Part shown: in pieces, positions 42,748 to 52,640 of the stretch | How positions within the stretch are numbered: the stretch's first letter is position 1 | How the letters are laid out: each line of letters begins with the position of its first letter | Origin: Trabulsiella odontotermitis | GTDB lineage: Bacteria > Pseudomonadota > Gammaproteobacteria > Enterobacterales > Enterobacteriaceae | Assembly (NCBI RefSeq): GCF_001297775.1 | Contig: NZ_LIFX01000001.1 | Location: forward strand, 248,001 to 312,000 | Direction: 5' to 3' | DNA length: 64,000 bases | Notes under the pieces: generated by a model | What the model saw: only the letters and a program-made list of their open reading frames with translations | Databases searched by the model: none | What the model was told of the DNA's origin: nothing | Translations under genes and position numbers: made by a program

Positions 42748-43494
42748 ATGGCGGACTGGGTTACTGGCAAAGTGGCGAAGGTGGAATACTGGACCGACGC
42801 ACTGTTTAGTCTTACCGTCCATGCGCCTGTTCAGCCATTCACTGCCGGGCAGTTCACCAAACTGGGGCTGGAGATCGACGGCGAACGCGTCCAGCGTGCC
42901 TACTCCTACGTTAATGCTCCTGCTAACCCGGATCTTGAGTTTTACCTGGTGACCGTTCCCGATGGCAAACTGAGCCCACGTCTGGCCGCGCTGAAACCGG
43001 GCGACGATATCCAGCTGGTCAGCGAAGCCGCCGGATTCTTTGTACTTAACGAAGTTCCCGACTGCGAGACGCTGTGGATGCTGGCAACCGGCACCGCGCT
43101 TGGCCCGTATCTCTCGATTTTGCAGGACGGCAACGATCTTGACCGCTTTAAAAACCTGGTGCTGGTTCATGCGGTACGTTACGCCGCGGATTTAAGCTAC
43201 CTGCCGCTGATGCTCGAACTGCAGAAGCGCTATGAAGGGAAGCTGCGGATCCAGACGGTGGTGAGTCGCGAAACGCTGTCTGGCTCGCTGACCGGACGCA
43301 TTCCGGCGCTGATTGAAAATGGCGAGCTGGAAGCGGTGATCGGTCTGCCGATGACGGCAGAGACCAGCCACGTGATGCTGTGCGGCAACCCGCAAATGGT
43401 GCGCGATACCCAGCAATTACTGAAAGACACCCGGCAGATGACCAAACATCTGCGCCGCCGCCCGGGCCATATGACCGCCGAACACTACTGGTGA
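42748..43494 (+). CDS. fpr: Ferredoxin/flavodoxin-NADP+ reductase
   Basis: FAD enzyme that passes electrons from NADPH to flavodoxin or ferredoxin, supporting radical enzymes and oxidative-stress defence. 248 aa, the E. coli length. FAD motif RAYSYVNAP (R-x-Y-S), ATGTALGPYLSIL for the NADP site, and the C-terminal EHYW aromatic residue stacking on FAD. In E. coli it is SoxS-activated; no soxbox was identified with confidence. The genes uspD and yiiS, which separate fpr from yiiR in E. coli, are absent. Confidence 0.97.
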   Translation: MADWVTGKVAKVEYWTDALFSLTVHAPVQPFTAGQFTKLGLEIDGERVQRAYSYVNAPANPDLEFYLVTVPDGKLSPRLAALKPGDDIQLVSEAAGFFVLNEVPDCETLWMLATGTALGPYLSILQDGNDLDRFKNLVLVHAVRYAADLSYLPLMLELQKRYEGKLRIQTVVSRETLSGSLTGRIPALIENGELEAVIGLPMTAETSHVMLCGNPQMVRDTQQLLKDTRQMTKHLRRRPGHMTAEHYW

Positions 43495-43914
43495 TCAGCG
43501 GTATTTCACCTCCTGCGTCTCTTTACCGTATTTATTCTCGCCCTGGGTGCCGACAAACGCGCCCAGGTCAATCAGCATCATCACGATAATCAGCGTCGGA
43601 ATAAAACGGCCCACACCCCACTGCCAAATACCGGGCAGCATGACCCAGTTTCCGGCGAGCAGCATCCACGCGAGGATCATCAGCAGCGCCCACAGCCCGG
43701 ATTTCCCGCGATCATGCAGCCGTTTTACGGTAACGGCCGCCGTTGGCCATAACAGGCAGACGAGGGCGAAAGCCGCGGTTTGCAGACTCAGCCAGTTGCT
43801 ACCGGCGAGGGTAAACAGCACAATCATCGCCAGGATCCAGACGCCTATCCAGATCCAGAAATCACGGCGCCCGAGGCGCCCTTTAATCGAAAAAAGCCAC
43901 TGCTGTAGGGTCAT
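43495..43914 (-). CDS. yiiR: DUF805 inner-membrane protein YiiR
   Basis: 139 aa with four hydrophobic segments. MTLQQWLFSIKGRLGRRDFW is the typical DUF805 opening, and VKRLHDRGKSGLWALL the loop between helices 2 and 3. The function is unknown. The stop abuts the convergent fpr stop; yiiQ is divergent. Confidence 0.9.
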   Translation of the reverse strand: MTLQQWLFSIKGRLGRRDFWIWIGVWILAMIVLFTLAGSNWLSLQTAAFALVCLLWPTAAVTVKRLHDRGKSGLWALLMILAWMLLAGNWVMLPGIWQWGVGRFIPTLIIVMMLIDLGAFVGTQGENKYGKETQEVKYR

Positions 43915-44025
43915 TTCCCATTCCTTATTCTCATCGTGGCGCGTAGTTTACCCTGGTGACGTCTCTTTTTGACAAGCCAGACGCTTCCCGTTTTAATCGT
44001 CAGCAAAGGATCCGAGGATGGTAAA

Positions 44026-44625
44026 ATGAAAAAGTGGATATCGCTGTGTTTCTTAACGCTTGTCGTCACGCTGGCAAGCTATCGTGCGTTGTCGGCTGAA
44101 GCGCCCGCCACCACGACGGCACCGTACCTGCTGCCGGGGGCGCCCACGTTCGATCTCTCCATCAGCCAGTTCCGGGAAAAATTCAACGCTGACAATCCCA
44201 CCCTCGCGCTTAATGAATTTCGTTCCATTGGCGGCAGCCGCGACCCGCTCAATCTCACCCGCGCTGCCACCAAAATTAATGAAAATCTGTACGCTTCTAC
44301 GGCCCTTGAGCGCGGTACGCTGAAAATAAAATCCATGCAGATCACCTGGCTGCCCATTCAGGGGCCGGAAAAAAAAGCAGCCAGAGATAAAGCGCTGGAA
44401 TACATGGCCGCCCTCATCCGCACCTTTACCCCGGCACTGACTAAGCCACAAAGTCTGCAAAAGCTGCAAAAATTGCTGACGCTCGGTAAAGGCAAACATT
44501 ACTACGCGGCCGCAGAAGGCGCGATTCGCTATGTGGTGGCAGATAACGGCGAAAAAGGGCTGACCTTCGCTGTTGAACCGATTAAGCTGGCGCTATCTGA
44601 GACCCTCGAGAGCAACAATAAATGA
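44026..44625 (+). CDS. yiiQ: DUF1454 periplasmic protein YiiQ
   Basis: 199 aa, the E. coli length. Signal peptide MKKWISLCFLTLVVTLASYR to about ALSAEA, then a soluble domain with FRSIGGSRDPLNLTRAATKI. GAGG lies 8 bases before the ATG at 44026; the in-frame start at 43969 would bury the signal peptide. Function unknown. It precedes tpiA by 109 bases, as in E. coli. Confidence 0.9.
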   Translation: MKKWISLCFLTLVVTLASYRALSAEAPATTTAPYLLPGAPTFDLSISQFREKFNADNPTLALNEFRSIGGSRDPLNLTRAATKINENLYASTALERGTLKIKSMQITWLPIQGPEKKAARDKALEYMAALIRTFTPALTKPQSLQKLQKLLTLGKGKHYYAAAEGAIRYVVADNGEKGLTFAVEPIKLALSETLESNNK

Positions 44626-44734
44626 TAAAAAGCAAAGCCATCCGGGTCATCAATCTCTATACTGTTTCACAGACAATGCTGCCCTGACGGGTGGTGATAT
44701 TCCTTAATTCGCTTTTGTAGCGTGGAGAATTAAA

Positions 44735-45502
44735 ATGCGACATCCTTTAGTGATGGGTAACTGGAAACTGAACGGCAGCCGCCACATGGTTAACGAACTG
44801 GTTGCGAACCTGCGTAAAGAACTGGCAGGCGTAACGGGTTGTGACGTCGCCATCGCTCCGCCGGAAATGTACCTTGATCTGGCGAAACAGGCCGCTGCTG
44901 GCAGCCACATCATCCTGGGCGCGCAGAATGTTGACGTTAACCTGTCCGGCGCATTCACCGGTGAAACCTCCGCTGAAATGCTGAAAGATATCGGCGCGAA
45001 ATACATCATCATCGGCCACTCTGAGCGTCGCACCTACCACAAAGAATCCGACGAATTCATCGCCAAAAAATTTGCTGTGCTGAAAGAACAGGGTCTGACC
45101 CCGGTACTGTGCATCGGTGAAACCGAAGCAGAAAACGAAGCGGGCAAAACCGAAGAAGTGTGCGCACGTCAGATTGACGCAGTGCTGAAAACGCAGGGCG
45201 CTTCCGCGTTCGAAGGCGTGGTTATCGCTTACGAGCCAGTCTGGGCGATCGGTACCGGCAAATCTGCCACCCCGGCGCAGGCACAGGCGGTACATAAATT
45301 TATCCGTGACCATATCGCAAAAGCTGATGCGAAAATCGCTCAGCAGGTCATCATCCAGTACGGCGGTTCTGTTAACGCGTCTAACGCGGCAGAACTGTTC
45401 ACCCAGCCGGACATTGACGGCGCGCTGGTTGGCGGTGCATCCCTGAAAGCAGACGCTTTCGCGGTGATCGTTAAAGCAGCTGAAGCCGCTAAACAGGCGT
45501 AA
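44735..45502 (+). CDS. tpiA: Triosephosphate isomerase
   Basis: Interconverts dihydroxyacetone phosphate and glyceraldehyde 3-phosphate. 255 aa, the E. coli length. Catalytic Lys11 in GNWKLNGS, His in [10 protein letters not shown], Glu in [11 protein letters not shown], and the phosphate loop [13 protein letters not shown]. The gene uses common codons almost exclusively, as expected for high expression. It is followed by a REP-like palindrome. Confidence 0.98.
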   Translation: MRHPLVMGNWKLNGSRHMVNELVANLRKELAGVTGCDVAIAPPEMYLDLAKQAAAGSHIILGAQNVDVNLSGAFTGETSAEMLKDIGAKYIIIGHSERRTYHKESDEFIAKKFAVLKEQGLTPVLCIGETEAENEAGKTEEVCARQIDAVLKTQGASAFEGVVIAYEPVWAIGTGKSATPAQAQAVHKFIRDHIAKADAKIAQQVIIQYGGSVNASNAAELFTQPDIDGALVGGASLKADAFAVIVKAAEAAKQA

Positions 45503-45510
45503 TGCTGTTG

Positions 45511-45543
45511 TGGCGGGTGGCGCTTGCGCTTACCCGCCCTACA
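45511..45543 (+). repeat. REP-like palindrome after tpiA
   Basis: GGCGGGT and ACCCGCC arms enclose inner GCGC/GCGC arms, ending CCTACA. A second element with the same plan is at 54041. Such extragenic palindromes often stabilise the upstream message or bind gyrase or IHF. It separates tpiA from the convergent transporter gene. Confidence 0.75.
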
Positions 45544-45549
45544 AAACGA

Positions 45550-46851
45550 CTACAACTGATCCAACACCCTGAACCACAGATAATCCAGTGGCAGCAGAAT
45601 CAGATAGCTCGCTAACGCCAGCGCCACGCACAGCATCATCCCCGCCCGCGCAGGCACCTTTCCTAATCCCATCGCCACCACAATCGGCGACGCCTGATAA
45701 GGCAACAGCGGTGTGGAATACCCCAGCACCTGAATCATGATCACGCTTAACAGCGGGAACCCGGTGGCATCGGCAAAGCTCTGCGCAAACGTCGTATACA
45801 GCGCCGGTACGCCATTGGCGGTCATAATGAAGTTCAGCGCCGTGGTGATCCCGGTCAGCGCGAGGAAACTGACGAACGGGCGTTGCGGGTCGAGCGGCAT
45901 CACCTTCAGCAGCGCACCGCCTACTGCGTCGCCAATACCGGTTTGCGTGACGATAATGGCCAGTCCGAGGATCCCGGCGACGTAAATGCAGGTGCGAATA
46001 TTCACGCCGGTCGAGAACTCTTCCCCGCTGATAAACCCGATGCGTGGCAGCAGTGTCACGCAGGCGGCAGCAAGCCCGGTCCACGCGGGGCCAATGCCGT
46101 GCCAGCTCTCGGTGACCCACAGGGTCAGCACCACCGCCAGCATCCAGGCCAGCCGTTTTTCGTCTGCGCTCATCGGCGGCGGCGGCGTCAGTTCGCGCGG
46201 CGGGTGTGGTTTGCCCGGAAACAGCCAGCAAATCAGGCCAATCAGGATCATGCCTTTCAGCCACCCCAGCACCGGCGTGTGGAGCAACAGATAAGGCACG
46301 TAGTTGAGATGAATGCCGTAGGAACCTTCCGACGCCCCGCTCATTACCAGATTCGGCACGTTTGCCGGCAGAATGGTGGCAGAAAGCTGGAAGGTACCGA
46401 AACCGACCGCCAGCGCCAGCCCGTACCAGGCACGGGTGTTTTCATGGATACCGGCGCGGGTCGCCATGGCTGCCACCACCGGCATTAACAACGCAATGCG
46501 CCCCATGTTCGACGGCATAACAAACGCCAGCGCATAACTGAGCAGCACCACGCTCGCCACCATTTGCAGCCACGAGTCGGTCAGCCGCGACGACAGTGCG
46601 CGCGCCGCCCGGTCGGCCAGCCCGGTTTTACGAATGGCGATCCCGAGGACAAACCCGCTGAACACCAGCCAGAAGGCAGAAGAGGCGAAACCGCCGAAAA
46701 TCATCTCTGCTGGCGCGACTTTTGCCATCATCGCCACCGTAAAAAACAGCAGTGCGGTGATGAATTCCGGCAATAGCGAGGTCGCCCACAGCAGGACGGT
46801 GACGCCAACAATCAGAGATGGAAGAAACAGAGGGTGTGAAAGCCAGGACAT
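45550..46851 (-). CDS. DASS/SLC13-family anion transporter
   Basis: 433 aa, about eleven membrane helices. MPSNMGRIALLMPVVAAM and NFIMTANGVPALYTTFA sit where the two Ser-Asn-Thr-type substrate and sodium motifs of DASS transporters occur, in an inverted-repeat topology. Likely substrates are dicarboxylates, tricarboxylates or sulfate; the sequence does not choose. It sits between tpiA and cdh, which are adjacent in E. coli, so it is an insertion at this locus. The start overlaps no neighbour; 72 bases separate it from the cdh stop. Confidence 0.82.
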   Translation of the reverse strand: MSWLSHPLFLPSLIVGVTVLLWATSLLPEFITALLFFTVAMMAKVAPAEMIFGGFASSAFWLVFSGFVLGIAIRKTGLADRAARALSSRLTDSWLQMVASVVLLSYALAFVMPSNMGRIALLMPVVAAMATRAGIHENTRAWYGLALAVGFGTFQLSATILPANVPNLVMSGASEGSYGIHLNYVPYLLLHTPVLGWLKGMILIGLICWLFPGKPHPPRELTPPPPMSADEKRLAWMLAVVLTLWVTESWHGIGPAWTGLAAACVTLLPRIGFISGEEFSTGVNIRTCIYVAGILGLAIIVTQTGIGDAVGGALLKVMPLDPQRPFVSFLALTGITTALNFIMTANGVPALYTTFAQSFADATGFPLLSVIMIQVLGYSTPLLPYQASPIVVAMGLGKVPARAGMMLCVALALASYLILLPLDYLWFRVLDQL

Positions 46852-46923
46852 ACCTGTCTCCTGTCGTTTTTTTCAGCAAGAATACGACGACAGAAGAGAC
46901 AGGTAAATGCCGGAGTTAGTGAG

Positions 46924-47679
46924 TTATTGCAGAATATCGCATTGATGATCCTGGATTTCTTCCGAAGATGCCAGGTTCAGCGTCAGCAGATTGCGCTCGG
47001 TGGCGAGCAATACAAAGGAACCATCGCTCTGCTGCGCCATCGCCAGCGCAAAACGCCCCATATGATCACGCGCTTCCGGCACCTCTTCCGCCAGCATCAG
47101 GAACGGGCTGCGCTGCGCCAGCTCGCTTTCCGTTACCCGGCGCGCCAGATATTCGTGCCCCATCAGTCCGCCCGGCAACGGCAGCCAGCGCGTGCTGACA
47201 GACGCCATATCGCCGTTAAGCTGTTCACGGACATCTTTTCGCAGGCAGGAAATATGAATATGGAAATGGTTTTGCGTCCGGCCGATACGCGAGTTGATCG
47301 CCAGTGAGACGGCCTCATCCGGTACTGGTGCGCCGTGACGCTTGCTCAGCATGTTACGCCCCTGCCACGCCTGCCAGAAAAAGTTCGGCGTCCGCGGGTC
47401 GAGCAGCAGCGGGCTTTCGGTACCGTTGATGCGGTACGTTGGCATTAACAGATACTGCAACGGGCCATTGCGATCCTTGAACAGGACATAACCGCCCTGC
47501 AAATTCACCTCGTCACAGGGCGCGGTCGGCTGTTGTTGTTGCGCCTTAGGCACGCACTCGCCTAACACCTTGTCGCGCAGCGCGTCAGGGTTGCCGGAAT
47601 GCAGCCAGTACCAGCCGCCAGCGATGACGGCCACCACGATAATCAGCAGCACCAGCAATATACGTCGTATTCTTCTCAT
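46924..47679 (-). CDS. cdh: CDP-diacylglycerol pyrophosphatase
   Basis: Membrane-anchored enzyme splitting CDP-diacylglycerol into phosphatidate and CMP. 251 aa, the E. coli length. N-terminal membrane segment [21 protein letters not shown], then a HIT-superfamily domain with the histidine triad-like [11 protein letters not shown]. The start at 47679 gives the family N-terminus; longer in-frame starts up to 47733 are unlikely. It is downstream of sbp, separated by a terminator. Confidence 0.94.
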   Translation of the reverse strand: MRRIRRILLVLLIIVVAVIAGGWYWLHSGNPDALRDKVLGECVPKAQQQQPTAPCDEVNLQGGYVLFKDRNGPLQYLLMPTYRINGTESPLLLDPRTPNFFWQAWQGRNMLSKRHGAPVPDEAVSLAINSRIGRTQNHFHIHISCLRKDVREQLNGDMASVSTRWLPLPGGLMGHEYLARRVTESELAQRSPFLMLAEEVPEARDHMGRFALAMAQQSDGSFVLLATERNLLTLNLASSEEIQDHQCDILQ

Positions 47680-47735
47680 TGTGCTTTCTCTGGTTGAATG
47701 CGAACCGGAAGAGTACAGCATAATGATGACCAAAT

Positions 47736-47757
47736 AAAAACGGCCCCGCAGGGCCGC
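47736..47757 (-). terminator. Terminator after sbp
   Basis: On the minus strand, CGGCCC-TGCG-GGGCCG is followed by five T's, 16 bases beyond the sbp stop. Confidence 0.85.
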
Positions 47758-47772
47758 ATACTTTTTTCGTAT

Positions 47773-48762
47773 TTACCGCTTACTGATCTGATCGAAGGTA
47801 CCGCCGTTGGAGAAGTGCTCTTTCTGTGCCTTCGTCCAGCCGCCAAACTCTTCATCAATGGTAAACAGCTTCAGTTTCGGGAATGCGCTGTCATATTTTT
47901 TCGCTATCGCCGGATCACGCGGGCGATAAAAGTTCTTCGCCGCGATCTCCTGGCCTTCCGGTGAGTAGAGATATTTCAGATAGGCTTCCGCGACGGCCTG
48001 AGTGCCTTTTTTCTCGGCGACTTTGTCGACGACAGAAACGGTCGGCTCAGCCAGAATCGATTCGCTCGGGGTGACGATTTCAAACTTGTCTTTACCCAGC
48101 TCGTTAGTCGCCAGCAGCGCTTCGTTTTCCCAGGCAATCAGCACATCACCGATACCGCGTTCCACGAAGGTGTTGGTGGCGCCACGGGCACCGGAATCCA
48201 GCACTTCCACGTTTTTAAACAGCGCTTTCACGAATTCCTGCGCTTTTGCCTGATCGCCATTGTTATGGTGCAGCGCGTAACCCCAGGCCGCCAGATAGTT
48301 CCAGCGAGCGCCGCCGGAGCTTTTCGGGTTCGGGGTGATGATCGACACGCCCGGCTTAATCAAATCGTTCCAGTCGTGGATCTGTTTCGGGTTGCCTTTA
48401 CGCACCAGGAAAACGATGGTGGAGGTGTACGGTGCGGAGTTATCCGGCAGGCGCTTGATCCAGTTTTTATCGATGCGGCCACGCTCGGCAATGGCATCAA
48501 CGTCATAGGCCAGCGCGAGGGTGACCACGTCCGCTTCAAGACCGTTGATCACCGACGTCGCCTGTTTGCCCGATCCGCCGTGCGACTGGCGAATCACCAC
48601 GTTATCGCCGGTTTCCTGTTTCCAGTGCGCGCTGAATGCTTTGTTGTACTGTTCATACAGTTCGCGTGTCGGATCATACGATACGTTTAATAACTGAATA
48701 TCCTTTGCCAGAATGCTGGTAGAGACCAGCAAAAGCGTTAACCCCAAATGCCACTTTTTCAT
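47773..48762 (-). CDS. sbp: Periplasmic sulfate-binding protein
   Basis: Binds sulfate for the CysTWA importer. 329 aa, the E. coli length. Signal peptide ends at SILA before [29 protein letters not shown] and GARGATNTF contribute to the sulfate pocket. In E. coli it is CysB-regulated. The next gene upstream in E. coli is pfkA; here it is yijD, 146 bases away. Confidence 0.97.
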   Translation of the reverse strand: MKKWHLGLTLLLVSTSILAKDIQLLNVSYDPTRELYEQYNKAFSAHWKQETGDNVVIRQSHGGSGKQATSVINGLEADVVTLALAYDVDAIAERGRIDKNWIKRLPDNSAPYTSTIVFLVRKGNPKQIHDWNDLIKPGVSIITPNPKSSGGARWNYLAAWGYALHHNNGDQAKAQEFVKALFKNVEVLDSGARGATNTFVERGIGDVLIAWENEALLATNELGKDKFEIVTPSESILAEPTVSVVDKVAEKKGTQAVAEAYLKYLYSPEGQEIAAKNFYRPRDPAIAKKYDSAFPKLKLFTIDEEFGGWTKAQKEHFSNGGTFDQISKR

Positions 48763-48870
48763 CGCCCGCTCTCTTATGCTGTGTTGTGATGAAAACAGCC
48801 TGCCAGAAAGCGATCCAATGATTAAAGAATAAAAAAAGATTTGCTATAACCGGAGGGCATAAATCAGAGA

Positions 48871-48904
48871 AATAAAAACCCCCGGCGGCGTCACGGGGGT
48901 TTTC
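48871..48904 (-). terminator. Terminator after yijD
   Basis: Ten-base perfect arms (AAAACCCCCG and its complement) flank a nine-base loop, with an AT-rich tail on the minus strand, five bases beyond the yijD stop. The sbp/yijD rearrangement junction must lie between this hairpin and the sbp start. Confidence 0.85.
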
Positions 48905-48908
48905 AGAG

Positions 48909-49268
48909 CTATTCGGAGATGTCGTCTTTACGGCTGCGCAGGCGGAAACCAATCCAGAACACCATCACCACCGACAGCACGGCAGGCAGGAAGTTGGAGC
49001 CGATATCCGGGTATTCTGCGCGCACGACGGTGCTGTAAAGCAGCACGCCGAGGATGAAAAAAGCCGCGGCCAGACCCGGCAGGCCGACCGGCATGGTGCG
49101 GTTCTGATAGCGTTGATGCAGGCAGTAAGCCGCCAGCAGCAGCGAGATAATCGGGAAGATGGAGAAAGGCACAATAGCGCTGAAAACCGCTGAGAATGTA
49201 CCGTTGATCGATAAGCCGGCAACCAGGGCCAGCAAGAGCGTACCTTTATCCTGCACTGACTGTTTCAT
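48909..49268 (-). CDS. yijD: DUF1422 inner-membrane protein YijD
   Basis: 119 aa, the E. coli length, four hydrophobic helices ([34 protein letters not shown], then two more). The function is unknown. It overlaps the fabR stop by one base (TAATG), so it is co-translated with fabR. In E. coli trmA lies on its far side; here sbp does. Confidence 0.92.
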   Translation of the reverse strand: MKQSVQDKGTLLLALVAGLSINGTFSAVFSAIVPFSIFPIISLLLAAYCLHQRYQNRTMPVGLPGLAAAFFILGVLLYSTVVRAEYPDIGSNFLPAVLSVVMVFWIGFRLRSRKDDISE

Positions 49269-49915
49269 TACTTTTCCTTCACCTGGTCGGAATGATGTGA
49301 ACTCTTTTCCTGCTCCCGGCGATACCAGTAATACGCGCCTTTGGAGATCATCCGCAGCTGTAAAACCAGTCGCTCTTCTAATTGCCGACGCTGTTCCGCG
49401 CCAACATCCAGCGCCTCCGCGCCTGCGCTGAACACGATGGTGACCATCGCTTCAGCCTGTGCTTCGGTAAAGGCACGTGGCATATGGTTTTCGATTTCCA
49501 GATAGTCCGCGAGTTCCGCAATAAAGTGCTGAATTTCACGCGCGACGGCGGCACGAAACGCGGGGGATGTTCCGGAACGTTCACGCAACAATAAGCGGAA
49601 GGCGTTAGGGTTATTGCTAATAAATTCCATAAATGTAGAGACGGACGTGCGGATCACGCTGCCGCCTTTAGCAATGCGTTGACGCGCCTGCCGCATCAAC
49701 TGGCGCAGCATCAGACCGCTCTCATCGACCATCGTCAACCCAAGCTCGTCCACGTCGCGAAAGTGACGATAGAAAGAGGTTGGCGCAATCCCTGCCTCGC
49801 GCGCCACTTCGCGCAGGCTGAGGCTTGCGAAACTGCGCTCTGCGCTTAACTGACTAAATGCGGCTTCGACCAGCGAACGCCGGGTTTTCTCTTTTTGTTG
49901 CGCTCTTACGCCCAT
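49268..49915 (-). CDS. fabR: Unsaturated fatty acid biosynthesis repressor FabR
   Basis: TetR-family repressor of fabA and fabB that senses the unsaturated/saturated acyl balance. 215 aa. The N-terminal HTH is [20 protein letters not shown]; the C-terminal domain ends [17 protein letters not shown] at 49915 matches [15 protein letters not shown]; a GTG one codon upstream is ignored. Divergent from sthA across 200 bases. Confidence 0.96.
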   Translation of the reverse strand: MGVRAQQKEKTRRSLVEAAFSQLSAERSFASLSLREVAREAGIAPTSFYRHFRDVDELGLTMVDESGLMLRQLMRQARQRIAKGGSVIRTSVSTFMEFISNNPNAFRLLLRERSGTSPAFRAAVAREIQHFIAELADYLEIENHMPRAFTEAQAEAMVTIVFSAGAEALDVGAEQRRQLEERLVLQLRMISKGAYYWYRREQEKSSHHSDQVKEK

Positions 49916-50115
49916 CACGATGTCTGAATCCTTCCAAAGGCCCTGCTGGCACTATACCAGAGAATAACGCTACGTGATTCGCACTGCTTTGTGAATGATT
50001 GTTTACGCGCTGATTGTGCTTTCGCGTGGTAAAAAAGCACAACGATAATTGGGTTATCGCGCTGATGATGTTATTATTCTGTTGCTTTTATGTATAAGAA
50101 CAGGTAAGCCTTACC

Positions 50116-51516
50116 ATGCCACATTCCTACGATTACGATGCAATTGTGATAGGTTCCGGCCCCGGCGGCGAAGGTGCTGCAATGGGTCTGGTAAAACAGG
50201 GAGCCCGTGTCGCCGTTATTGAGCGTTATCATAACGTCGGCGGCGGTTGTACTCACTGGGGGACTATCCCGTCGAAAGCGCTGCGACACGCAGTCAGCCG
50301 CATCATCGAATTTAACCAGAACCCCCTCTACAGCGATCACACCCGACTCCTCCGTTCTTCTTTTGCCGATATCCTCAATCACGCCGACAGCGTCATTAAT
50401 CAGCAAACACAGATGCGGCAAGGCTTTTATGAGCGCAACCACTGCGAGATTTTGCAGGGCAACGCCCATTTCATTGACGAACACACCCTGGCGCTGGAGT
50501 GCCACGACGGCTCCGTCGAAACGGTCACTGCCGAGAAATTTGTTATCGCCTGCGGCTCACGCCCCTATCACCCGAACGATGTCGATTTTTCGCATTCGCG
50601 CATTTATGACAGCGACTCTATTCTGTCGCTGCACCACGAACCACGCCACGTGATTATTTACGGTGCCGGGGTGATTGGCTGCGAATATGCGTCTATCTTC
50701 CGCGGAATGAGCGTGAAAGTGGATCTGATCAACACCCGCGACCGCCTGCTGGCGTTTCTCGATCAGGAGATGTCGGATTCCCTCTCTTATCACTTCTGGA
50801 ACAGCGGCGTGGTGATTCGCCACAACGAAGAGTACGAGAAAATCGAAGGGACGGATGACGGCGTCATCATGCACCTGAAGTCCGGGAAAAAACTGAAAGC
50901 CGACTGCCTGCTGTACGCCAACGGACGCACCGGTAACACCGACTCGCTGGCGCTGGAAAACATCGGTCTGGAAGCGGACAGCCGCGGTCAGCTGAAGGTC
51001 AACAGCATGTACCAGACCGCGCTGCCGCACATCTACGCGGTGGGCGACGTAATTGGCTACCCGAGCCTCGCCTCGGCGGCATACGATCAGGGCCGCATTG
51101 CCGCGCAGGCGATGATCAAAGGCGAAGCCACCGCGCACCTGGTGGAAGACATTCCCACCGGCATCTACACCATCCCGGAAATCAGCTCTGTCGGCAAAAC
51201 CGAACAGCAACTGACGGCGATGAAAGTGCCGTATGAGGTCGGACGCGCGCAGTTTAAGCATCTGGCGCGGGCGCAAATTGTCGGGATGAACGTCGGGACG
51301 CTAAAAATTCTCTTCCACCGTGAAACGAAAGAGATCCTGGGCATTCACTGCTTTGGTGAGCGCGCGGCCGAGATTATTCACATCGGTCAGGCGATTATGG
51401 AGCAGAAAGGTGGTGGCAACACCATTGAGTACTTCGTTAACACCACCTTCAACTACCCGACCATGGCGGAAGCCTATCGGGTAGCGGCGCTGAACGGCTT
51501 AAACCGCCTCTTTTAA
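50116..51516 (+). CDS. sthA: Soluble pyridine nucleotide transhydrogenase
   Basis: FAD enzyme that equilibrates NADPH and NADH, mainly draining excess NADPH. 466 aa, the E. coli length. [19 protein letters not shown] binds FAD; the region [15 protein letters not shown] keeps one Cys but lacks the second redox Cys of disulfide reductases, as expected for SthA. A second [13 protein letters not shown] binds the nicotinamide cofactor. Its last 18 bases overlap the convergent oxyR. Confidence 0.97.
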   Translation: MPHSYDYDAIVIGSGPGGEGAAMGLVKQGARVAVIERYHNVGGGCTHWGTIPSKALRHAVSRIIEFNQNPLYSDHTRLLRSSFADILNHADSVINQQTQMRQGFYERNHCEILQGNAHFIDEHTLALECHDGSVETVTAEKFVIACGSRPYHPNDVDFSHSRIYDSDSILSLHHEPRHVIIYGAGVIGCEYASIFRGMSVKVDLINTRDRLLAFLDQEMSDSLSYHFWNSGVVIRHNEEYEKIEGTDDGVIMHLKSGKKLKADCLLYANGRTGNTDSLALENIGLEADSRGQLKVNSMYQTALPHIYAVGDVIGYPSLASAAYDQGRIAAQAMIKGEATAHLVEDIPTGIYTIPEISSVGKTEQQLTAMKVPYEVGRAQFKHLARAQIVGMNVGTLKILFHRETKEILGIHCFGERAAEIIHIGQAIMEQKGGGNTIEYFVNTTFNYPTMAEAYRVAALNGLNRLF

Positions 51517-52416
51517 CGGCTTGTCGAAATGGCCATCCATCGCACCACGGATGGCCTCTGCCAGCTGCTCATAGCGGCTGCGCAGCGGTGATCCCGGACG
51601 GTAGACCAGACCCACCGTACGTTTCGGTTCCGGCTTAATGCACGGCAGATAAATCACGCCGTCGCGTTTGCGCTCCTGCGGCACGGCCAGTGCAGGCAGC
51701 AGCGTGATACCACTCCCGGCGGCCACCATGTTGCGCAGCGTTTCCAGGCTGGTGGCGCGGAAATGCGTGTCTTCGTCAGCACCCGCTTCAAAACAGAACC
51801 CCATCGCCTGATCGCGCAGGCAGTGCCCGTCTTCCAGCATCAACAGCTTTTCACCAGCCAGATCGGACATGGCGACACGATCACGATTCGCCCACGGGTG
51901 ATCTTCGTAGATAGCCAACAGCATCGGCTCATCAAACAGCGGGACTTCAATAAACGCTTCACTCTCTTTGACCAGCGCCAGGATGGCACAGTCGAGTTTA
52001 CCGCTGTCCAGTTGCGCCAGCAGTTGATGTGTTTGCGCTTCGTGGAGGTACATTTCGAGCTTCGGGAAGGTCTGGTGCAGCATCGGGATAATATGCGGCA
52101 ACAGATAGGGACCGACGGTAGGTATCAGGCCAATATGCAACGGCCCGGACATGGTTTCTCCCTGCTGGCTCGCCATCTCCTTGAGCACTTTGACCTCACG
52201 CAGCACAGTCCGCGCCTGATCCACCAGCAGCAAGCCTGCCTGGGTGAACAGCACTTTACGACTGGTGCGTTCCAGCAGCATCACACCCAGCTCATCTTCC
52301 AGCTTACGAATCTGCCCGCTCAGGGTGGGCTGGCTGACGTGGCAGGAATCTGCGGCACGGCGAAAATGGCGGTGTTCGGCTAACGCTACCAGGTATTCAA
52401 GATCACGAATATTCAT
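51499..52416 (-). CDS. oxyR: Hydrogen peroxide sensor/regulator OxyR
   Basis: LysR-type activator of the peroxide regulon. 305 aa, the E. coli length. N-terminal winged HTH ([20 protein letters not shown]) and the redox pair in [10 protein letters not shown], nine residues apart, matching Cys199/Cys208. The oxyS gene with a shared OxyR operator is divergent, as in E. coli, so OxyR probably represses itself and activates oxyS. Confidence 0.98.
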   Translation of the reverse strand: MNIRDLEYLVALAEHRHFRRAADSCHVSQPTLSGQIRKLEDELGVMLLERTSRKVLFTQAGLLLVDQARTVLREVKVLKEMASQQGETMSGPLHIGLIPTVGPYLLPHIIPMLHQTFPKLEMYLHEAQTHQLLAQLDSGKLDCAILALVKESEAFIEVPLFDEPMLLAIYEDHPWANRDRVAMSDLAGEKLLMLEDGHCLRDQAMGFCFEAGADEDTHFRATSLETLRNMVAAGSGITLLPALAVPQERKRDGVIYLPCIKPEPKRTVGLVYRPGSPLRSRYEQLAEAIRGAMDGHFDKPLKEAV

Positions 52417-52450
52417 TATTCATCCTCCATCGCCATGATAGTTCATGGCG

Positions 52451-52484
52451 ATAGGTAGCATAGCAACGAACGATTATCCCTATC
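52451..52484. promoter_or_regulatory. OxyR operator between oxyR and oxyS
   Basis: ATAG-type repeats (ATAGGTAGCATAGC, then ATTATCCCTATC) match the spaced ATAG/CTAT pattern of OxyR sites. The site sits just upstream of an oxyS -10-like AATAAT near 52498 and covers the oxyR promoter region. Confidence 0.75.
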
Positions 52485-52510
52485 AAGCTTTCTGTTCAAT
52501 AATACACCCA

Positions 52511-52627
52511 GAAACGAAGCGGTATCTCGTTAACCCTTGAAGCCACCGCCGTTCGGAGAGTTTCGCACTGTTTCTCTCAAATAACTAAAGCCAACGTGAA
52601 CTTTTGCGGACCCCGTGGTCCGCTTTT
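52511..52627 (+). ncRNA. oxyS: OxyS regulatory RNA
   Basis: Hfq-dependent small RNA induced by peroxide; in E. coli it represses fhlA, rpoS and nusG translation. The 5' end GAAACGAAGCGG, the middle TTAACCCTTGAAG and AATAACTAAAGCCAACGTGA, and the terminator GCGGACC-CCGT-GGTCCGC plus nine T's align along the whole length of E. coli OxyS (109 nt). Position and strand (divergent from oxyR, convergent toward argH) are also conserved. The region between the first stem and the AAAGCC block is where it differs most. Confidence 0.95.
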
Positions 52628-52640
52628 TTTTGCCTGCACG

